DNA from: Clostridiaceae bacterium
Lineage (GTDB): Bacteria; Bacillota; Clostridia; Oscillospirales; Acutalibacteraceae
Direction: 5' to 3'
Length of the DNA stretch: 10,755 bases
NCBI GenBank assembly: GCA_016302625.1
Contig: JAEDNG010000016.1
Coordinates: forward strand, 1-10,755
Position numbers and translations under genes: made by a program. This document shows positions 8,016 through 10,755 of this stretch, piece by piece. The notes under the pieces were generated by a model. That model had not been told where the DNA came from, did no database searches, and worked only from the letters and a program-made list of their open reading frames with translations. Position 1 is the first letter of the stretch, and the number at the start of each line of letters is the position of its first letter.

Positions 8016-8067
8016 AACACGTCCGGATTGCGGTAAAGCCAGCAATCCGGACGTGTTATTATAAGAA
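8016..8067. terminator. Bidirectional terminator between tyrS and the XRE gene
   Basis: A perfect 16-bp inverted repeat (8016-8031 with 8042-8057; arm AACACGTCCGGATTGC) encloses a 10-base loop. It begins 3 bases after the tyrS stop. The flank on the plus side is TTATTATAA, and on the minus side the stem is followed by TTTTATTATATTT, a better U-rich tail. It can therefore end both the rightward operon and the leftward XRE transcript. Confidence 0.8.
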
Positions 8068-8080
8068 AATTCATGATTAT

Positions 8081-8305
8081 TTATTTGTTAATTTCTTTTA
8101 TATCTGTCCGACCTGTAAGATAATCAAGCGATACGCCGAATCTATCGGCAATTTTTATCAGAATTTCAAGTCTCGGTTCACGGGTCATCAGCTCATAATT
8201 CTGATAGGTCTTTTCGCTGATATCGCAGTATACGGCAATCTCCCACTGTGCAAGACCCTTATCTTTCCGACATTCTCTTAAACGCTCAGATAAAATTTCC
8301 CTCAT
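8081..8305 (-). CDS. Small XRE-family helix-turn-helix regulator
   Basis: This 74-residue protein is essentially a single Cro/C1-type DNA-binding domain. The helix-turn-helix spans about residues 19-39 (LAQWEIAVYCDISEKTYQNY). It is followed by REPRLEILIKIADRFGVSLDYLTGRTD, the usual end of this domain. No ligand-binding or enzymatic domain is attached. The target is unknown, and autoregulation or control of the divergent neighbour is the simplest guess. The ATG at 8305 has AGGTGA 6 bases upstream; a GTG at 8308 would add one residue. The gene stands alone on its strand between a terminator and a promoter with near-consensus boxes. Nothing nearby suggests a prophage or a toxin-antitoxin pair. 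Confidence 0.88.
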   Translation of the reverse strand: MREILSERLRECRKDKGLAQWEIAVYCDISEKTYQNYELMTREPRLEILIKIADRFGVSLDYLTGRTDIKEINK

Positions 8306-8336
8306 CACTCATCACCTACAAATGTTTTTTAATATA

Positions 8337-8365
8337 ATTATAAAGTTTTAAAATGTTAAATTCAA
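8337..8365 (-). promoter_or_regulatory. SigmaA-type promoter of the XRE gene
   Basis: On the minus strand a -35 box TTGAAT (8365-8360) and a -10 box TATAAT (8342-8337) are separated by 17 bases. Predicted transcription starts near 8330, giving a leader of about 25 bases. The -10 lies in the perfect palindrome TATAATTATA (8333-8342), which also offers a TATAAT on the plus strand but with no good partner -35 there. Confidence 0.65.
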
Positions 8366-8427
8366 TAGAAAACACTTGCGTTAATAAATTAAAGTCCGTT
8401 GCAAATAATAAATCTTGGGTGAAAAGA

Positions 8428-8940
8428 ATGGTAATACTTTTTTCGGGGAGAAAAAGCGCGGTTGAAAGAGATATTATCGAGATTTTAAGCGGCTGCGGCG
8501 CGAATTACATCTCGGACAAGGCGGTGACCTCCGGCAACGGCTGTTTTACGATTATCAGCGAATATAAAAAAACCGAGATAAACTTAAAAAACGGTATCGC
8601 CGTTTTTATCGACGATACCGACAGGTTCAATAATCAGACTTTTCCGAAGGGAATAATCGGAATTTGCGAGGACTCCAACCAAAAAGCGCTTGAAATTTTC
8701 AAAAACAGCGACATTCCGGTTATAAGCTGCGGAATGAGCGCAAAAAATACCGTTACGCTTTCAAGCATTAACAGCGAAACTCTGCTTGCCGCGCTTCAAA
8801 GAACCGTAACCGACTGCACCGGCAACGAGGTAGACCCCGGAGAATTTAAAATTAAGCTTAAAAAAAGCTACGCGCCCTTCGCGGTCATGGCGTCCGCCGC
8901 GGTGCTGCTCTTAAACGGAATCACACCCAAAGCCTTTTAA
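8428..8940 (+). CDS. Protein of unknown function, conserved-looking
   Basis: I cannot assign a function. The frame encodes 170 residues from the ATG at 8428. The start could also be the GTG at 8419 or the ATG at 8353 (195 residues), but the extra N-terminus uses unusually AT-rich codons, has no ribosome binding site, and overlaps the XRE promoter. A weak GGGTGA lies just before 8428. The protein begins with a beta strand (MVILFSG) and alternates strands and helices (TIISEY, NGIAVFIDD, GIIGICEDSN at 75-84, IPVISCGMSAKNTVTLSS at 96-113, LQRTVTD at 123-129), suggesting an alpha/beta fold. It ends in a hydrophobic helix (about 149-163, APFAVMASAAVLLLNG). Five cysteines occur, with no CxxC pair. 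It has no signal peptide. The stop overlaps that of the convergent malic enzyme. Confidence 0.7.
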   Translation: MVILFSGRKSAVERDIIEILSGCGANYISDKAVTSGNGCFTIISEYKKTEINLKNGIAVFIDDTDRFNNQTFPKGIIGICEDSNQKALEIFKNSDIPVISCGMSAKNTVTLSSINSETLLAALQRTVTDCTGNEVDPGEFKIKLKKSYAPFAVMASAAVLLLNGITPKAF

Positions 8941-8946
8941 AGCCTT
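8929..8946. repeat. 8-base tandem repeat across the two convergent stop codons
   Basis: AAAGCCTT occurs at 8929-8936 and again at 8939-8946, separated by TT. The TTAA that holds both stop codons (8937-8940) sits at the junction. It may be chance, but it is the only structure between the two genes, and no terminator hairpin is visible there. Confidence 0.5.
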
Positions 8947-10109
8947 GCAACACCCGAATCTCTTGCCGCTTTAGCTACCGCCTTTGCAACGGCGGGCGCT
9001 ATTCTTTTGTCAAACGCTTTCGGAAGAATGTACTCATCATTCAACTCTTCCTCGCTTACAAGACCCGCCAAAGCGTAAACCGCCGCCATTTTCATTTCCT
9101 CGTTTATATCCGTTGCTCTTACATCAAGGGCGCCGCGGAAAATTCCCGGGAAAGCCAAAACGTTATTTATCTGGTTAGGGAAATCGGAGCGCCCTGTTCC
9201 TATAACAACGGCTCCGCCCTTCTTTGCCTCATCGGGCATTATTTCGGGGACGGGATTTGCCATTGCGAAAACCGCCGCGCCCTTGTTCATTGAAGCCACC
9301 ATTTCTTTTGTCACAATATTTGGAGCCGAAACGCCGATAAACACGTCGGCGTTTTTCATTACGTCGGCAAGACTCCCCTTTTCTCCGTACGGATTGGTTT
9401 TGCGGCTTAGTTCCTCATGAGCCGACGAAAGACCTTTCATTCCCTTATAAATCGCTCCTGCCTTATCGCACATAATAAGATTATTAAGACCGAGCTTTAA
9501 AAGCAGCTCGCCTATCGCCGTACCCGCCGCTCCCGCGCCGTTTATCACGCATTTAATATTTTTAAGGTTTTTTCCGGTGATTTTAAGCGCGTTTATAACC
9601 GCCGCCGCAACGCAGATAGCCGTGCCGTGCTGGTCGTCGTGAAATACCGGAATATCACAGCGCTCTTTAAGCTTTCTTTCAATTTCAAAGCAGCGGGGCG
9701 CGGCTATATCCTCAAGATTTATTCCGCCGAAGCTGCCCGAAATTCTGTAAACCGTATCCACTATTTCATCCACATCGTTCGAGCGTATGCAAATCGGAAA
9801 CGCGTCTACTCCGGCGAATTCCTTAAACAGCACACATTTACCTTCCATAACCGGCATTCCGGCCTCGGGGCCTATATTTCCGAGCCCAAGCACCGCGGAG
9901 CCGTCGGTTATTACCGCGATTAGATTTGACCGCCTTGTAAGCTCAAAGGACTTATAATAATCCTTTTGAATTTCAAGGCAGGGCTGAGCGACGCCCGGCG
10001 TATACGCCAATGACAAATCCTCGGCGTTTTTGACCGAAACGCGCGAGGCTACCTCAAGCTTTCCCTGCCATTCATAATGTTTTTTTAACGCTTCCTGTTT
10101 TATGTCCAT
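8937..10109 (-). CDS. Malic enzyme, short NAD(P)-dependent prokaryotic type
   Basis: Malic enzyme oxidatively decarboxylates malate to pyruvate with NAD or NADP and a divalent metal. The 390 residues are typical of the short bacterial form without a phosphotransacetylase fusion. SLAYTPGVA (33-41) contains the catalytic tyrosine Y36. EGKCVLFKEFAGVDAFPI (89-106) contains the catalytic lysine K91. INLEDI (130-135) provides metal ligands E133 and D134, and FHDDQHGTA (156-164) a further aspartate. The Rossmann nucleotide loop is GAGAAG (191-196) with D215 at the end of the second strand, which leans towards NAD. SAPNIVT and NPVPEI (285-290) close the site. The ATG at 10109 has GGACGG 9 bases upstream; a GTG at 10118 would have no spacing to that site. 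The gene is transcribed alone and ends tail to tail with the unknown gene. Confidence 0.93.
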   Translation of the reverse strand: MDIKQEALKKHYEWQGKLEVASRVSVKNAEDLSLAYTPGVAQPCLEIQKDYYKSFELTRRSNLIAVITDGSAVLGLGNIGPEAGMPVMEGKCVLFKEFAGVDAFPICIRSNDVDEIVDTVYRISGSFGGINLEDIAAPRCFEIERKLKERCDIPVFHDDQHGTAICVAAAVINALKITGKNLKNIKCVINGAGAAGTAIGELLLKLGLNNLIMCDKAGAIYKGMKGLSSAHEELSRKTNPYGEKGSLADVMKNADVFIGVSAPNIVTKEMVASMNKGAAVFAMANPVPEIMPDEAKKGGAVVIGTGRSDFPNQINNVLAFPGIFRGALDVRATDINEEMKMAAVYALAGLVSEEELNDEYILPKAFDKRIAPAVAKAVAKAARDSGVARL

Positions 10110-10111
10110 TC

Positions 10112-10140
10112 TTAACACCGTCCGAAAATTTGTATATAAT
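10112..10140 (+). promoter_or_regulatory. SigmaA-type promoter of the BofC-like gene
   Basis: A -35 box TTAACA (10112-10117) and a -10 box TATAAT (10135-10140) have an ideal 17-base spacer. Transcription would start near 10147, leaving an AT-rich leader of about 80 bases in which no clear hairpin is visible. The -35 overlaps the first bases upstream of the malic enzyme start, and the promoter overlaps the opposing one. Confidence 0.65.
10119..10124 (-). promoter_or_regulatory. Ribosome binding site of the malic enzyme gene
   Basis: GGACGG on the minus strand lies 9 bases before the ATG at 10109. It abuts the alternative GTG at 10118 with no spacing, which favours the ATG as the real start. 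Confidence 0.5.
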
Positions 10141-10142
10141 GC

Positions 10143-10151
10143 AGTATAACA
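10143..10151 (-). promoter_or_regulatory. Extended -10 promoter of the malic enzyme gene
   Basis: On the minus strand the sequence TGTTATACT (10151-10143) is an extended -10 (TGn followed by TATACT). No good -35 lies at the usual distance, which is typical of extended -10 promoters. Predicted start near 10136, giving a leader of about 27 bases that contains the ribosome binding site. Confidence 0.5.
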
Positions 10152-10228
10152 TAATTCTTCCGTAATTAACAGTCTTATTTGAATAATAAACGCAAAAAAG
10201 GCAAATAATACAGGCGAGAAGGTGCGAT

Positions 10229-10525
10229 ATGGAGAAAAGCAAAGAAAGAAACATAATAATCGCCGCGATAGTTATTACCTTAGCCGCCTTAATAATCATA
10301 ACCGTTGTCGGACTTGCCGCAGGAAACAAAGACTATGAACCGTCGGGCTGGGTGCTTAAAGCCTACGGCAATACCGTGGCGCTTTACAATCACGGAGAGA
10401 TAGACGCGGTATTCGGAGAAATCGTTATCGATGACCTGCCGCCTGACGATGTGAGTATACTCGAAAACGGCATAGCGTTTCCGACCCGCGAGGAAGCCGT
10501 TCAGGCAATCGAAGATTACGAATAG
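10229..10525 (+). CDS. Small membrane-anchored protein with BofC C-terminal-like domain
   Basis: This 98-residue protein has a short charged start (MEKSKER), one transmembrane helix (about 8-30) and an extracytoplasmic domain of about 58 residues. The positive N-terminus predicts a cytoplasmic start and an exported domain. The exported part reads GWVLKAYGNTVALYNHGEID (40-59), then IDDLPPDDVSILENGIAF and a final EEAVQAIEDYE. This 'V..Y.n.vAly..G.....di.v..LP..D...L..GI.....eea...iEDY' pattern resembles the small BofC C-terminal domain found in many Clostridia. BofC in Bacillus signals in late sporulation; the role of the stand-alone clostridial versions is not known to me. The ATG is preceded by GAAGGTG with a short spacing. 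It is monocistronic, with its own promoter and terminator. Confidence 0.75.
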   Translation: MEKSKERNIIIAAIVITLAALIIITVVGLAAGNKDYEPSGWVLKAYGNTVALYNHGEIDAVFGEIVIDDLPPDDVSILENGIAFPTREEAVQAIEDYE

Positions 10526-10528
10526 CTG

Positions 10529-10567
10529 AAAAACGGAACAGAGATAGGTTCTCTGCTCCGTTTTTTT
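10529..10567. terminator. Strong intrinsic terminator, usable from both strands
   Basis: The stem pairs AAAAACGGA (10529-10537) with TCCGTTTTT (10557-10565) and CAGAGA (10539-10544) with TCTCTG (10550-10555), with one A-C mismatch and a 5-base loop. Seven Ts follow (10561-10567). It lies 4 bases after the stop of the BofC-like gene. The A-run on the left gives a U-tract for the leftward LytTR transcript too, whose stop codon overlaps the right edge. Confidence 0.9.
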
Positions 10568-10755
10568 AATCCTGTCTTACATATTCCCCCGCAGTATTTT
10601 TGAGATAATCAAGATAACGCTGTTTTATATGGGAAAGCTCTCTGCGCCTTATCATAACAATATCTCCGTTTTTAAGCGTAAATTTTGTGTCAACCGAGGC
10701 TATATACGACATGTTGACAATATAACTTTGATGGCATCTTAAAAAACGCTTGTCG
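10566..10755 (-). CDS. LytTR-type DNA-binding protein, C-terminal end (partial)
   Basis: The gene enters from the right edge and ends at TAA (10568-10566); the first full codon is at 10754. The 62 visible residues begin DKRFLRCHQSYIVNMSYIAS, continue with FTLKNGDIVMIRRREL and end in a short helix and tail. This is the C-terminal half of a LytTR DNA-binding domain: the 'F.R.H.SYIVN..YI' block and the later 'NG..i.irR' strand are diagnostic. Such domains occur in AgrA/LytR/VirR-type response regulators and in stand-alone LytTR regulators. The N-terminal domain is outside the window, so which type it is cannot be told. Confidence 0.85.
   Translation of the reverse strand, partial: DKRFLRCHQSYIVNMSYIASVDTKFTLKNGDIVMIRRRELSHIKQRYLDYLKNTAGEYVRQD

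Noticed and set aside
8353..8427. N-terminal 25-codon extension of the unknown protein from the ATG at 8353
   Set aside because: No ribosome binding site, AT-rich codons unlike the rest of the gene, and overlap with the XRE promoter -35. The start at 8428 is preferred, though not proven.
8306..8427. Rightward promoter for the unknown gene using TATAAT 8333-8338 or AATAAT 8404-8409
   Set aside because: Neither has a recognisable -35 at 16-18 bases, so no specific promoter is called for that gene.
10120..10131. AATTTTCGGA on the minus strand, like half of a CodY box
   Set aside because: Only one half of the palindrome matches, and AT-rich promoters give such matches by chance.
10131..10143. 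TGTATATAATGCA, resembling an ARG box half-palindrome that ArgR might bind
   Set aside because: The spacer between half-sites is 3 bases instead of the usual 4, only one copy is present, and the match is largely the TATAAT promoter box itself. Not strong enough to call an operator.
10139..10165. Eight-codon upstream open frame (ATGCAG...CCGTAA) in the leader of the BofC-like gene
   Set aside because: It begins before the predicted transcription start and has no ribosome binding site.
10166..10211. Second possible promoter of the BofC-like gene (TTGAAT 10179-10184 with AATAAT 10204-10209)
   Set aside because: The spacer is 19 bases and the -10 is imperfect. The TTAACA-17-TATAAT pair upstream is clearly better.
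1..10755. tRNA, rRNA, CRISPR repeats, insertion sequences, phage genes or riboswitches
   Set aside because: Looked for on both strands. The intergenic gaps are too short or lack the needed conserved structures, and no transposase or integrase motif occurs in any frame.

Overview
The window looks like a core chromosomal segment of a low-to-moderate GC Gram-positive bacterium of class Clostridia, probably close to Ruminococcaceae/Oscillospiraceae. That placement is inferred from gene order (xseA-xseB-ispA-dxs-tlyA-nadK-argR-recN is a classic Firmicutes cluster), AGGAG-type ribosome binding sites, TTG starts, clostridial-type protein sequences and AT-rich intergenic promoters. No mobile element, CRISPR array, tRNA or rRNA is visible.

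Layout. Bases 1-8012 hold one tightly packed rightward operon: the 3' end of xseA, then xseB, ispA, dxs, tlyA, nadK, argR, recN and tyrS. Neighbours overlap or sit at most about 16 bases apart, and no promoter or terminator is visible inside. The operon ends at a perfect 16-bp hairpin (8016-8057). A small leftward XRE-type regulator follows (8081-8305), then a rightward gene of unknown function (about 8428-8940). That gene's stop codon overlaps, tail to tail, the stop of a leftward NAD(P)-type malic enzyme (8937-10109). Divergent from the malic enzyme is a short membrane-anchored protein with a BofC-C-terminal-like domain (10229-10525). A strong bidirectional terminator (10529-10567) separates it from the 3' end of a leftward LytTR DNA-binding protein that runs off the window.

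How the genes fit together. XseA/XseB form exonuclease VII, and RecN is the SMC-like double-strand-break repair protein. Dxs opens the MEP pathway and IspA condenses its C5 products to farnesyl diphosphate. NadK supplies NADP, ArgR is the arginine-responsive repressor, TlyA is an rRNA 2'-O-methyltransferase and TyrRS charges tRNA-Tyr. Their linkage is conserved, but they form no single pathway. The right part (XRE regulator, unknown protein, malic enzyme, BofC-like protein, LytTR protein) is a set of short transcription units on alternating strands.

The least explained items are the 170-residue unknown protein, the shared palindromic promoter region next to the XRE gene, the overlapping divergent promoters between the malic enzyme and the BofC-like gene, and a TyrRS that lacks the first histidine of its HIGH motif. 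I found no convincing evidence of a wholly new multi-gene system.
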